DNA from: Chloroflexota bacterium
GTDB taxonomy: Bacteria; Chloroflexota; JAJPGV01
DNA length: 64,000 nucleotides
Assembly: GCA_021325635.1 (NCBI GenBank)
Contig: JAJPGV010000036.1
Coordinates: forward strand, 1-64,000
Direction: 5' to 3'
Made by a program: the position numbers and the translations under genes. The notes under the pieces were generated by a model, which did no database searches, had not been told where the DNA came from, and was given only the letters and a program-made list of their open reading frames with translations. This document shows positions 1 to 8,381 of the stretch, piece after piece (the first letter of the stretch is position 1; each line of letters begins with the position of its first letter).

Positions 1-24
1 ATCAGGCCGGTTTTGGCGGTTTAG

Positions 25-98
25 AGCGGAAGACGAGATTCGAACTCGCGACCTTCTCCTTGGCAAGGAGACGCTCTACCAGGCTGAGCCACTTCCGC
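25..98 (-). tRNA. tRNA-Gly (anticodon GCC)
   Basis: The minus strand folds as a full cloverleaf. A 7-bp acceptor stem (GCGGAAG with CTTCCGC) closes it, the anticodon loop TTGCCAA lies at 60-66 between five-pair arms, and the T loop reads TTCGAAT. The anticodon is GCC, reading GGC/GGT glycine codons. The discriminator base is U. CCA is not encoded. No tRNA neighbour is visible, so it is probably transcribed alone. Confidence 0.95.
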
Positions 99-246
99 GT
101 CGCAGGGGTATTGTAGCTACCTGCTCTGGTCGCCGCAACCGCGGGAATTGCCCCTGGGGCACGCTTGCTCCAGGCTCTTGGTAATTCTCGCGGCACTGGG
201 CTAAACTTGAGCCACTTTTAACGTGACTGGGGGCTAAGCGAAGCAA

Positions 247-405
247 GTGCCTGAAGGACAGGGCAAGAAAGGCACCTGTGAACGCTGCGGAGACGAAAAC
301 TTCGTTTCTCCGTGGTGGGAGACTGAAGAGAAGATGATCTGGCTCTGCCAGCGATGCCAGAACTACGTGCTCTTGCAGCAACAGGCTCAGAAGGCGACCA
401 CCTAG
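247..405 (+). CDS. small zinc-ribbon protein, 52 aa
   Basis: This is a 52-residue reading frame starting at GTG 247 and ending at TAG 405. It carries two CxxC pairs (CERC near residue 12 and CQRC near residue 34), the usual ligand set of a single zinc ribbon, with acidic and Trp-rich residues (SPWWETEE) between them and a Gln-rich tail. Such small ribbons are often nucleic-acid or protein adaptors, but no specific function can be given. A strong hairpin overlaps its stop codon, which supports an independently terminated short transcript. No convincing Shine-Dalgarno precedes the GTG. I accept it as real because of the paired cysteines and the terminator. Confidence 0.65.
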   Translation: MPEGQGKKGTCERCGDENFVSPWWETEEKMIWLCQRCQNYVLLQQQAQKATT

Positions 406-413
406 GTCGCCTT
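391..413 (+). terminator. intrinsic terminator of the zinc-ribbon gene
   Basis: A perfect 9-bp stem (AAGGCGACC at 391-399 with GGTCGCCTT at 405-413) with a 5-nt loop is followed by the pyrimidine run CTTCTTTC. It overlaps the stop codon of the zinc-ribbon gene and lies before the convergent 3' end of the helicase gene. Confidence 0.8.
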
Positions 414-483
414 CTTCTTTCTGGCGATCGCCGCCTGAGCCGCTAGTCCGCTCCGGCGAAACGTCACACCCCAGCTCCCTCAC

Positions 484-2307
484 TCACGCCTCCAACAGCC
501 CAATCAACCCCAGCAGGATCGACCCCGGGCGCAGCCACTGCGCCAGGTGCCGCACGTTGGCCACCACCACCAGCCGCGACCGCGCCCGCGTGATGGCCAC
601 GTTGATCAGCCGCATGGCCTCAGAGTCGCGGCCGCCGCTCACGAACGGCGCCGGACGCTCCGGGTCGGACTCCACGGTGTCGAAGATCACGGCCTCGCGC
701 TCCAGCCCCTGGAAGCGATGCACCGTGCCCACGTCCACGCGCTTGTCCAGCCGGGCATCGCGCAGCAGCCGCCACACCACCCGCGCCTGCGCCCGATAGG
801 GCGTGATGATGGCCACCGGGCGCTCGTCGTCGCTGGGGCCGAAGCCGCCCAGCAGCTCGGCGGCCAGCTCTACCACCCTCTCGGCGTGCAGCTCGTTCTG
901 CCGCGACCCATCCACCCGTATGCAGCGGCCGCCCTCGTCCGACGTATCCACCAGCCGCACTCCCCCCGCCGGAAGGCGGCCCACGCCATCCACCAGCCGG
1001 CCCTGGTACACCAGCTCGTTGGCTAGCCGGGACACGTCGGGGTGCATGCGGTACTGCTCGCGCAGCAGCACGGCGCGCTCGTCCTCGTCCTCCAGCTCGG
1101 CCTGAGCGAACAGGTCGCGCTGCAGCCAGCGGCGGGCCAGCGGCGTATCGGCCACCGACACGGGCGGCAGCTGCTTGGGATCGCCCAGCGCCACCACCTT
1201 GCGGCGCGCCAGGCTGGCCGCCAGGAAGGCGCCCGGCAGCGGAGCGGTGCTGGCCTCGTCGATCAGCACGGCGTCGAAGCCCGGCCGCAGCAGCTCGGGC
1301 GATAGGCTGAGACGCGACAGCGTAGCCCCCACCACCGCCGCCTGCCGCAGCTCCCGCTGGCGGCGAGATTCCTCCTCGGGCAGCGGCTGGCGCCGCGCGG
1401 AGATCACCTGCACCAGCTCGTGCGGCCGCGGCCCGGACGGCGTCGCGGCCTCCGCCGGCGAGGGCTCGCCGGAAGCGCCAGCTCCCGGCCCGGCAGCGTC
1501 CTCCCAGAAGGGCAGGGGCATGGTGTGCAGCAGCTGGCCGCGGGCCTTGCCGCCGACCAGCCCGCCGCCCACCGCTTCGCGCAGCACGGCCAGCTGGGGC
1601 GTGCCGAAGCGCACCACCTGCGCGCCGTCCGGCAGCCACTCCGCCAGCTTGATCACGGCGTTGTCCACGGCGACGTTGGTGGATCCCACGGCCAGCACCC
1701 GCAGCCCGCTGCGCACCAGCGCCGCGCCGATCATGGCCAGCGTGGTGGTCTTGCCGGTGCCGGGCGGGCCCCACACGTAGGTCACGTCGCGATCCAGCGC
1801 AGCGCCCACGGCATCGACCTGGAAGGCGTTGGCGCGGTCGATCGATCCCAGGATCTCGGTATCCGGCGCCTGGCGGCGCAAACGACGCCTCGGCCGGCTG
1901 AGACCAAAGAGCTCCAGCGCCAGCTCGCAGTCCTCTTCTTCCAAGCCGGCCAGCGCCTCACCGAGCTGCTCCAGCAGGAACGAGCTGTCCACGCTGATGC
2001 TGGCCGAGAGCAGCGAGCCGGGCAGCCTCACGCCGCAGCTGACGGTCACCTCGAAGGCGGTCGAGCCCACGAGCTGGCCCATGTACGGCCCGTCGCCGCT
2101 GCCGGGCAGCTCGATGCGCAGCGGCACCTCGTCCGGCAGCGCCACCGGGTAGCGCAGGCCGAAGACGTACAGCCAATCCGACCCGCTCTTGCCCACCTGC
2201 CGGCCGCCATGCACCGGAATGCGCCGGGCCGACTCCGAGGCACGGACGGCCGCCAGCTCCTCTTCCAAGGCGCCGCACATGCCGCCGATCAGCTCTTGAA
2301 AGCTCAG
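484..2307 (-). CDS. SF1B DNA/RNA helicase (UPF1/DNA2/NAM7-like)
   Basis: An AAA_11/AAA_12-type superfamily 1B helicase of about 607 residues. Visible motifs in order are Walker A GPPGTGKTTT (about residues 180-189), Walker B DEAS (about 350), GDPKQLPP (about 375), EQYRMHP, the TVHRFQG motif and INVAITRARSRL near the C-terminus. The first 150 residues are an uncharacterised beta-rich region as in other family members. The frame shares the CTGA tetranucleotide with the stop of the upstream crp gene: CTG at 2307-2305 overlaps TGA at 2306-2304, the geometry of translational coupling. The alternative is ATG at 2280, nine codons later. Family members unwind DNA or RNA 5'-3'; its substrate here is unknown. 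It forms an operon with the Crp/Fnr regulator. Confidence 0.88.
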   Translation of the reverse strand: MSFQELIGGMCGALEEELAAVRASESARRIPVHGGRQVGKSGSDWLYVFGLRYPVALPDEVPLRIELPGSGDGPYMGQLVGSTAFEVTVSCGVRLPGSLLSASISVDSSFLLEQLGEALAGLEEEDCELALELFGLSRPRRRLRRQAPDTEILGSIDRANAFQVDAVGAALDRDVTYVWGPPGTGKTTTLAMIGAALVRSGLRVLAVGSTNVAVDNAVIKLAEWLPDGAQVVRFGTPQLAVLREAVGGGLVGGKARGQLLHTMPLPFWEDAAGPGAGASGEPSPAEAATPSGPRPHELVQVISARRQPLPEEESRRQRELRQAAVVGATLSRLSLSPELLRPGFDAVLIDEASTAPLPGAFLAASLARRKVVALGDPKQLPPVSVADTPLARRWLQRDLFAQAELEDEDERAVLLREQYRMHPDVSRLANELVYQGRLVDGVGRLPAGGVRLVDTSDEGGRCIRVDGSRQNELHAERVVELAAELLGGFGPSDDERPVAIITPYRAQARVVWRLLRDARLDKRVDVGTVHRFQGLEREAVIFDTVESDPERPAPFVSGGRDSEAMRLINVAITRARSRLVVVANVRHLAQWLRPGSILLGLIGLLEA

Positions 2308-2966
2308 GCCATCCTCCGCAGCGCCTCGCGATCGGTCACCACGATGCGCGCTCGGTCGATGCGCACGGCGCCCTCGCGCTCCAGGGCCGCCAGCGAGCGG
2401 CCAACCACCTCGCGCACGGAGCCGACCATCGAGGCCAGGTCCTGCTGGGTCAGGCGAGGGCGCGATGCGCCCGGCGGCGCATCGGCATACTGCAGCAGCA
2501 GTTTGGCCACGCGGCTGGTGACGTGGCGGAAGGAGAGATCCTCCACCAGGTTGGCCAGCGTCCGCAGCTGGCTGGCAAACGTGCGCGCCAGCGCCAGGGC
2601 CGACTCGCTGTGGGCGCCCACGGCCGCCAGCACGTGCTCCTTGGGCAGGAGGTAGAGCGAGCTGCGCTCCATGGCCGCGGCAGCCGCGGCGTTCGGGCCG
2701 CCGTCGAACACCGGCACGTCGTTGAACGAGCCGCCCGGCGGGATCAGCATGAGCACCTGCTCGCGACCCTCGCCGGAGGTGCGGAACAGCTTGACCCGCC
2801 CGCTTTCCACCAGGTACATGCCGGGGCACGGCTCGTTCTCGAGGAGGATGATGCGGCCGCGCGGGAACGTTTGATGGATCGCCCGGCCGCGCAGCAGGGC
2901 CAGGTCGTCGGCCGGGAGCGGCCGCAGGTACGGCACAGCCTGCAGCAGCTCGAGCGGCGCAGCCAC
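2304..2966 (-). CDS. Crp/Fnr-family transcriptional regulator
   Basis: A 220-residue protein with an N-terminal cyclic-nucleotide-binding-type beta barrel (PRGRIILLENEPCPGMYLVE, then the PGGSFNDVPVFDGGPN turn) and a C-terminal winged helix. The recognition helix reads GSVREVVGRSL and keeps the Arg-Glu-x-x-x-Arg set that reads TGTGA in E. coli CRP. The phosphate-binding Arg-Ser of cAMP-binding CRP is replaced by NAAA, so cAMP sensing is unlikely. There is no N-terminal cysteine cluster as in FNR. I chose GTG 2966 because it gives the family's usual length; the open frame runs upstream to 3161. A perfect TGTGA-N6-TCACA site lies at 6864 in the same window. Confidence 0.9.
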   Translation of the reverse strand: MAAPLELLQAVPYLRPLPADDLALLRGRAIHQTFPRGRIILLENEPCPGMYLVESGRVKLFRTSGEGREQVLMLIPPGGSFNDVPVFDGGPNAAAAAAMERSSLYLLPKEHVLAAVGAHSESALALARTFASQLRTLANLVEDLSFRHVTSRVAKLLLQYADAPPGASRPRLTQQDLASMVGSVREVVGRSLAALEREGAVRIDRARIVVTDREALRRMA

Positions 2967-3331
2967 TAGCGGCCTGTCCGAATGACTGGCGCGCCCGCCA
3001 ATCGCGGCCGGGTGCGCACGCCGGGCGCTCGCCCCACCGACATTGGCGGCGCAGCTATGTGACGAGCAGCCGCGGCGAAGGCCAACCGACGGGCGCGAAG
3101 GGGGCCCGGCGCTCGATGCTCGGCCCGACACCCTGGTGGGACGCGCGCTTGGCGGGCCCACGGTGCGAAGGCCGTTTGGCAGGCGCGAACGGGCTCGTTC
3201 ACTTGACGCTCAGGCCGACGTGGCCAGGGCCAATATGTGAGGGACACCACGTCCATCGTACGCAACCGATCCGATGGCGCAAATGTTCTATACTGGAAGC
3301 CATCGGAAGCAAACTCAACGCTCCCACGGAA
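2967..3331. other. intergenic region between divergent crp and J-protein genes
   Basis: This GC-rich stretch of 365 bases holds no coding region I can support, although frames stay open because of base composition. A TATACT hexamer at 3289 is the best -10 element. The sequence TGTGAGGGACACCACG near 3235 keeps only a half-match to a CRP site. Confidence 0.5.
3289..3294 (+). promoter_or_regulatory. candidate -10 element (TATACT) of the J-protein gene
   Basis: TATACT lies 38 nt before the proposed CTG start at 3332. No good -35 hexamer is seen at 17 nt upstream. Similar isolated TATACT hexamers precede the MgtE-like, clpP and first UbiD genes, which is the only support beyond the match itself. 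Confidence 0.35.
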
Positions 3332-3886
3332 CTGGACCTCTACGCGGTCCTCGGCCTCACTCCGGGCGCCTCGCAGGACGACATTCGCCGCGAATACAAG
3401 CGGCTGGCGAAGCAGTTCCATCCTGATCTCAACGCGGATCCCTCCGCCAGCGTACGCATGAAGGCGCTCAACCAGGCCTACCACGTGCTCGGCGACCCGT
3501 CCCGCCGCGCGATCTACGACAGCCTCAGCGGCGTCGCGCGGTGGGGAGGCTCCCAATCCAACGGCGCAGCCGGAGGCGGGCAGTCCCTGCGAAGGTTCGA
3601 GGGCGACCTGGACAACGAGCTGTCGATTGCCGAGCAGCTCGGCCGCAAGCGCGCAGCCGCCGACCTGCTCGTGCGCAAGACGGATTACCGGCAGTACTAC
3701 GTATCGTCGCTGGACCGCGAGAGCTGGTTCCGGGTGAGCGTGGACAGCGGCTGCCACTGCCCCGATGCGCTGGGCATGGCCGGCCCCTTTGGCTGCAAGC
3801 ACTGGTACGCCATGGAGGCCTTCCGCAACAACGGCGACAAGCCGGTTCAGCATCGCGCCCGGGCGGGGACGCTGGCCGGCAGATAG
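3332..3886 (+). CDS. J-domain protein with C-terminal SWIM-type zinc motif
   Basis: The N-terminus is a complete J domain: DLYAVLGLTPGASQDDI, then YKRLAKQFHPDLN with the HPD tripeptide that stimulates DnaK ATPase, then NQAYHVLGDPSRRAIYD. A Gly/Ser-rich linker follows. The C-terminal half ends in CHC-x11-CKH (CxCx(n)CxH), the pattern of a SWIM zinc finger. Class I/II DnaJ substrate-binding domains are absent. No ATG, GTG or TTG occurs near the J domain in this frame; CTG 3332 places the start exactly at the family N-terminus, and CTG 3293 is the alternative. The expected role is recruiting DnaK to a SWIM-bound partner. The partner is unknown. Confidence 0.75.
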   Translation: MDLYAVLGLTPGASQDDIRREYKRLAKQFHPDLNADPSASVRMKALNQAYHVLGDPSRRAIYDSLSGVARWGGSQSNGAAGGGQSLRRFEGDLDNELSIAEQLGRKRAAADLLVRKTDYRQYYVSSLDRESWFRVSVDSGCHCPDALGMAGPFGCKHWYAMEAFRNNGDKPVQHRARAGTLAGR

Positions 3887-3933
3887 CGCCGGCCGGCCTG
3901 GCCGCCGGCAGGCTCTGGCGTATCCTTGCCACC

Positions 3934-4722
3934 ATGCCATTGACCGAACAGCAGCGCCAGGAGGCAGCCGACCGGCTGCTCCAGGCCGAGCGTACGTGCA
4001 CCGCCATCGATCCACTGACCCAGCTCTATCCCGGCATCCAGGTGGCCGACTCCTACGACGTCCAGCTGCGGGTGATCAAGGCCAAGACCGCCGCCGGAGC
4101 CCGCATCGTGGGCAAGAAAATCGGCCTTACCAGCACAGCCATGCAGCAGCAGCTGGGCATCACCTCGCCGGACTACGGCCACCTGCTCACCACCCTGGCC
4201 GTGGATGACAATGGCGAGTTCGAGCGCGCGAGGCTCATCTGGCCGCGCATCGAGCCCGAGATCGCCTTCGTGCTGGAGCGGCCGCTGCGCGGGCCCGGCA
4301 TCAACATCGCCCAGGTGCTGGCGGCCACCGCCTACGTCACCCCCGCCTTCGAGATCATCGACAGCCGCATCAAGGATTGGAAGATCAAGTTCGAGGACAC
4401 CGTGGCCGACAACGGATCCTCCGCCGGCCACGTGCTGGGCACGCAGCGGCGGCGGCCGGACGAGCTGGACCTGCGGCTGACCGGCGTGGTGTTCATGCAG
4501 AACGGCGAGGACATCGGCTACTCGTCGGGCGCGGCGGCCCTGGGCAACCCGGCCGCGGCGGTCGCCTGGCTGGCCAACGCGCTGGCCGACTACGGCATTG
4601 GCCTGGATGCGGGCGAAGTGATCCTGCCGGGCGCGCTGACCAAGTCGTTCGACGCCAACCCCGGCGACGTGTTCCGCGCCGAGTACGATGGGCTGGGCAG
4701 CGTGAGTGTCCGCGTCGTTTGA
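3934..4722 (+). CDS. MhpD-type 2-keto-4-pentenoate hydratase / 2-oxo-hexenedioate decarboxylase
   Basis: A 262-residue member of the fumarylacetoacetase-like MhpD family. Members add water to 2-hydroxypenta-2,4-dienoate or decarboxylate 4-oxalocrotonate in meta-cleavage of aromatics, using a divalent metal. Seen features are GKKIGLTS near residue 60, the metal-ligand region RIEPEIAFVLERPL, TPAFEIIDSRI and DNGSSAGHVLG. The length is typical. The next gene is a paralogue that starts inside its 3' end, so the two are made in a coupled way, as for the XylI/XylJ decarboxylase-hydratase complex. Which of the two is hydratase and which decarboxylase cannot be told by eye. Confidence 0.85.
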   Translation: MPLTEQQRQEAADRLLQAERTCTAIDPLTQLYPGIQVADSYDVQLRVIKAKTAAGARIVGKKIGLTSTAMQQQLGITSPDYGHLLTTLAVDDNGEFERARLIWPRIEPEIAFVLERPLRGPGINIAQVLAATAYVTPAFEIIDSRIKDWKIKFEDTVADNGSSAGHVLGTQRRRPDELDLRLTGVVFMQNGEDIGYSSGAAALGNPAAAVAWLANALADYGIGLDAGEVILPGALTKSFDANPGDVFRAEYDGLGSVSVRVV

Positions 4723-5491
4723 CGCGAAGGCGCTGGCCCAGCGGCTGTTCGAGGCCCAGCGCGAGCGCCGCGCCATCGAGCCGCTGACCGCTGAGCGCGC
4801 AATCAGCGAGCGCGAAGCGTACGACGTCCAGTGGGCCCTGCTGGCCGAGCACCTGGCCCAGGGCGGCAAGCTGGCCGGCAAGAAGACGGGCCTCACCAGC
4901 CTGGCCAAGCAGCGGCAGATGAACACCAACGAGCCGCTGTACGGCTACGTGATCGATCGCACCATCCTGGCCGACGGCGCGCAGGTATCCCGTGCCGACT
5001 TCATCCATCCGCGGGTGGAGTGCGAGATTGCCTTCCTCATGGCCGGCCGCCTGCACGGCCCCAACGTCAGCGGCAGCCAGGTGCTGGCGGCGACGCGCTA
5101 CGTCATGCCGGCGCTGGAGATCATCGACAGCCGCTTTGCCGCGTTCAAGTTCACGCTGCCGGACGTGATTGCCGACAACGCCTCGGCCGCAAGGGTGGTG
5201 CTGGGCGGCTCGGCGCGGTCGCCCGAGGGGCTGGACCTGCGCCTGGTGGGCATGCTCATGGAGATCAACGGCGAGCTGGTGGCCACGGGATCCGGCGGCG
5301 CCGTCCTGGGACACCCGGCCGATTCGGTGGCCTGGCTGGTGAACAAGATGGCCGAGATGGACGCCGGCGGGCTGGAAGCGGGCGACGTGGTAATGGCGGG
5401 CGGGCTGGGCGAGGCCTTCCCTCTGGAGGCTGGCGACTACGTGCGCGCCGAGTTCGCGCACCTGGGCTCCGTCGGCGTTCGCTGCGTCTAG
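4706..5491 (+). CDS. second MhpD-type hydratase/decarboxylase
   Basis: A 261-residue paralogue of the preceding gene, starting at GTG 4706 and overlapping it by 17 nt. It shows the same landmarks: GKKTGLTSLAKQ, the acidic metal-binding stretch HPRVECEIAFLM, MPALEIIDSRFA and the DNASAARVVLGG loop. Known 4-oxalocrotonate decarboxylases form a physical complex with their hydratase partner, so the overlap is consistent with a hetero-oligomer that channels its unstable intermediate. No ring-cleavage dioxygenase is adjacent; upstream steps must be encoded elsewhere. Confidence 0.85.
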   Translation: MSASFDAKALAQRLFEAQRERRAIEPLTAERAISEREAYDVQWALLAEHLAQGGKLAGKKTGLTSLAKQRQMNTNEPLYGYVIDRTILADGAQVSRADFIHPRVECEIAFLMAGRLHGPNVSGSQVLAATRYVMPALEIIDSRFAAFKFTLPDVIADNASAARVVLGGSARSPEGLDLRLVGMLMEINGELVATGSGGAVLGHPADSVAWLVNKMAEMDAGGLEAGDVVMAGGLGEAFPLEAGDYVRAEFAHLGSVGVRCV

Positions 5492-5587
5492 CGGAGCACA
5501 GCCGGAGCGATTGCGAGGCCGCCCGCGGCAGGCACGACGATGAGCGACCCTCCGCGGCCTGCCGCCGAGGACCTGCCGGCGACGCTC

Positions 5588-6730
5588 CTACATACCATCG
5601 CCCACGACGCGCAGCGCCGGACGAGTCCGCGTGTCGCCGCCGGACGCGGCCAGCGGCAGGGGTAGGGTAGTCAGCATGGTCAGCTGGGGGCGATCGGGCT
5701 TGGCTGAGCTGCCGGGCACCTCGAGGTCCACCGGCAGCAGGCATTCGTCCGGCGCAACGTCCAGGCGCACGCGCTCCACGAACGGAGAGCGCGGCTCGGG
5801 GCGGCCGGGACGCTGGCTGAAGCTGACCGTCAGCACCACCTCCGGCCGCACCCAGCAGGCGATGAACGGTGGCGTCTCCGCGAACTGCGGCTGCTCCACC
5901 TGCAGCGCGTTCAGCACCGGGAAGAGCTCGTTTCGAACGGTCTCATCGGCCGGCGGAGGCACCGCCTGCACGAACACCAGCCGGCCATCCACGTCGTATG
6001 CGCCGATCAGCAGCTCGACGGATCGCTCGCTGCCGGCGATGCGCATGCTGTAGCCTCCCACGACGAACTCCTCGCGGCCACGGCCGACCGCCAGCCACTG
6101 ACCGTAGGCTCCGGGCGCGTAGAGACTGGAGCGGGGCTTGGCCACAACGCCCTCCAGGTCCGATTCGACCGCTGCCTGGAACAGCGCCTGCCCTTCGGCG
6201 TCGAACGCCTCGGCCAGGTAGATGGTGTCCGAAGGGTGGAGGACGTCGGCCAGCAGCCGCTTCCGCCGCTCCAGCTGATCGGCCAGCAGCCAGCGCTGGC
6301 CGCGAAAGAGGAGGTCGCTGGCCAGGTAGCAGGCCGGCTGGCGCTTCGCCTCGGCCAGGATGAGCGATCGATCGACGAGCCGCAGCCGGCGCTGCAAGGC
6401 ATCGAAATCGGGCCGGCCGCGCTCGTCCACCACCAGGATCTCGCCATCCAGGAGCAGCGGCTGCTCGGAGGCGGCCAGAGCCAGCGTCCCAAGCTCGGGG
6501 AAGCGATCGCTGATGTCGCCCACGCGGCGGTTGCGCAGGGTCACCTCGCCGTGCTGCACCGCCGCCACGGCGCGGATGCCGTTCCAACGCGTTTCGAACA
6601 GGTAGTCGGGCGAATCGAACGGCGCGCTGATGAGCCGCGCCCGCATCGGATCGACCTGGCGCGGCAGCTCCACGTCGCCCGCCTCCGGCAGCTCCAGGGC
6701 CAGCTGCATCTCGCCGCCAGCAGCCGTCAT
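5588..6730 (-). CDS. ATP-dependent DNA ligase-like protein lacking the catalytic lysine
   Basis: A 380-residue protein with the adenylation and OB-fold layout of LigD-type ligase domains. It keeps LLDGEILVVDERGRPDF (motif III), SDLEGVVAKPRSSLY (motif IV), EEFVVGGYS (motif V) and CWVRPEVVLTVSFSQ near the C-terminus. The nucleotidyl-acceptor motif, normally KWDGYRA, reads RWNGIRA at residues 48-54, so the lysine that forms the AMP adduct and the next-but-one Asp are both replaced. It should therefore be unable to self-adenylate unless another lysine serves. The start is ATG 6730 with GGTGAGGG upstream. A full, intact ligase is encoded at 52021-53556. Confidence 0.8.
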   Translation of the reverse strand: MTAAGGEMQLALELPEAGDVELPRQVDPMRARLISAPFDSPDYLFETRWNGIRAVAAVQHGEVTLRNRRVGDISDRFPELGTLALAASEQPLLLDGEILVVDERGRPDFDALQRRLRLVDRSLILAEAKRQPACYLASDLLFRGQRWLLADQLERRKRLLADVLHPSDTIYLAEAFDAEGQALFQAAVESDLEGVVAKPRSSLYAPGAYGQWLAVGRGREEFVVGGYSMRIAGSERSVELLIGAYDVDGRLVFVQAVPPPADETVRNELFPVLNALQVEQPQFAETPPFIACWVRPEVVLTVSFSQRPGRPEPRSPFVERVRLDVAPDECLLPVDLEVPGSSAKPDRPQLTMLTTLPLPLAASGGDTRTRPALRVVGDGM

Positions 6731-6863
6731 GGGCCGGCCCTCACCGTCCCCGGAGATCGCGCCGCGACTTTCGCTGGAACAACCCCGAAAGCGTAACGCC
6801 AGCGAAGGTAGGAGGGGGCGATCACTGTGCTTCTGTATGCACCGACTCGCCGGCCCCACGATT

Positions 6864-6879
6864 TGTGATGTGCGTCACA
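6864..6879. promoter_or_regulatory. perfect CRP-type operator TGTGA-N6-TCACA
   Basis: The palindrome TGTGATGTGCGTCACA matches the E. coli CRP core exactly in both halves. Its centre lies at 6871.5. A TAATCT hexamer at 6901-6906 would put the start of transcription near 6913, which gives a centre at about -41, the class II activator position. The Crp/Fnr regulator at 2304-2966 has a CRP-like recognition helix. Confidence 0.6.
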
Positions 6880-6989
6880 GCGAGCGGCTGCGGCAGCGTG
6901 TAATCTTGGGCAGGCAAGCTGGCGCCTGGAAGGCTCGTGTTGTTCGCTTGTACGGCATTCAGCTAAACGACTTCTAGGGGGTGGGACCA

Positions 6990-8381
6990 ATGCGGCGTAC
7001 ACCATCGACCGGCGGCTTGGGCCGTCTCGCAGCCATCTGTTTACTGGCCGGCACCTGCCTGGGAGCATGCAGCGGGAGCGCCGGATCGAGCGCGCCGAGC
7101 TCGTCAGCAAATCCGAGCGCCGGCGAGAGTGTGGCAGCCACCGCAGCCCCGGCCAATTCCGCAGCGGAAGGAGGCGTGGCCGGCAAGCTGCTGCGAGCTG
7201 ACGATTTCAGCGACCCCACTCACGGCCTCTTCCCGGATCATCAGTCCGGCGTGATCAGGCAGCTGGTCGCGGGCAAGACCGCGGAGATCCCCTGGGAGTG
7301 GCAGTACGACGCCGGATCGCTGCTCGTCAAGGTTCACGGGCCGTACCCGGACAACAACACCCGCATGATCTTCGGCGCCCGCCCAACATCAGCGGACAAG
7401 ATCGCCGAAGACGATTTCGCGATCGAGGTCAAGGCGGAAGCGACGCAGTCCGCGCCGCAGGCAGTCTATGGGATCGAGTTCGCGACTGACGACGACACCA
7501 CTCGCTTCACGGTCGTGCCGGAAACTGGCAGCTACGGCCTGTATTCGTACAACGAGCGGCGCTATCTTTCGCAGGCCCGCAGCAGCTCAGTGCTCCACGG
7601 ACAACCCAACGTGCTGCGCATGGAATTTCACAGCGACCTGGTTCGTCTTTTGGCCAACGGCAAGGAGATCGAATCCGGCAGCTACCCCAGCTTCAAGGCC
7701 AGAAGCGGCGTCGCACGTTTGACCGCGTACATGGATAGCGCGCCGGCAGATCAAGAGGTCGACGTGCGATTCACTGACTTCAAGGTCATGGCCCTCGATG
7801 CCCCGGCAAGCAGTGCCAGCCCCAGGCCTTATCCGACCAGCCGGCCGGTAACGCCCACGCCAGCGCCGCCACCAGCGCTGGTCACGCCGGTGCCAGGCGC
7901 CACGCCCCGGCCAACAGTCGTTGCCGCTCCGCTCCCACTGACCTTCGAGGACGCCCGGTCGGGCGTCAGGCTGAGCTATCCCCAGAACTGGCGCCGCATG
8001 GACAACCCTCCGAACGGGCTGGTTGCCTTCACTTCGCCCGATCAAAACCTGGTGGAGATCTTCACTCTGCCCATGCCCGGCGTCACGCCGGACCAACTGG
8101 ATGAGGTAACGCTGAAGATGCTCCAGACAGTCTTCCCGGGAGTCAAGATCATCAGCGTCGTGCCAACGGTCCTCGGCACCAGTCGGGCTCAGCAGACCGT
8201 CTTTTCCGGCACCTTCGGAGGACGAAACATGGTGGGCTGGGCCGTGAATACCATTAAGTCAGGCAGGGGGTATCTCTTCTTCTATGTGGCTCAACCAAGC
8301 TTGGCGGCCGACGATACGCCAACCGCGGCCGCCATGCTGAAGACGTTCGTCATCGACAGTCCCAAACAGCCTGTGCTCTAG
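6990..8381 (+). CDS. secreted lipoprotein with laminin-G/concanavalin-like and PsbP-like parts
   Basis: The protein of 463 residues begins with MRR, a hydrophobic stretch and a lipobox ending CLGAC, so it should be exported and lipid-anchored. After a Ser/Ala-rich spacer comes a beta-rich domain of about 180 residues (from ADDFSDPTHGLFPD to RFTDFKVMAL) of the concanavalin/laminin-G-like type often seen on extracellular proteins. A Pro/Thr-rich linker follows. The C-terminal 150 residues (FEDARSGVRLSYPQNWRRMD onwards) look like the PsbP/DUF-type domain found in many secreted lipoproteins. ATG 6990 is preceded by AGGGGG at good spacing. No enzymatic motif is seen. The CRP-type site upstream suggests catabolite or redox control. 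Confidence 0.7.
   Translation: MRRTPSTGGLGRLAAICLLAGTCLGACSGSAGSSAPSSSANPSAGESVAATAAPANSAAEGGVAGKLLRADDFSDPTHGLFPDHQSGVIRQLVAGKTAEIPWEWQYDAGSLLVKVHGPYPDNNTRMIFGARPTSADKIAEDDFAIEVKAEATQSAPQAVYGIEFATDDDTTRFTVVPETGSYGLYSYNERRYLSQARSSSVLHGQPNVLRMEFHSDLVRLLANGKEIESGSYPSFKARSGVARLTAYMDSAPADQEVDVRFTDFKVMALDAPASSASPRPYPTSRPVTPTPAPPPALVTPVPGATPRPTVVAAPLPLTFEDARSGVRLSYPQNWRRMDNPPNGLVAFTSPDQNLVEIFTLPMPGVTPDQLDEVTLKMLQTVFPGVKIISVVPTVLGTSRAQQTVFSGTFGGRNMVGWAVNTIKSGRGYLFFYVAQPSLAADDTPTAAAMLKTFVIDSPKQPVL

Noticed and set aside
3235-3250. Second CRP-type site in the crp/J-protein spacer
   Set aside because: Only one half matches (TGTGA); the other half is CCACG.
2967-3331. Extended N-termini of the Crp regulator (to 3161) and the J-protein (from 3059)
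   Set aside because: The extensions are low-complexity, overlap each other on opposite strands and precede the family N-termini; they reflect GC-rich open frames.
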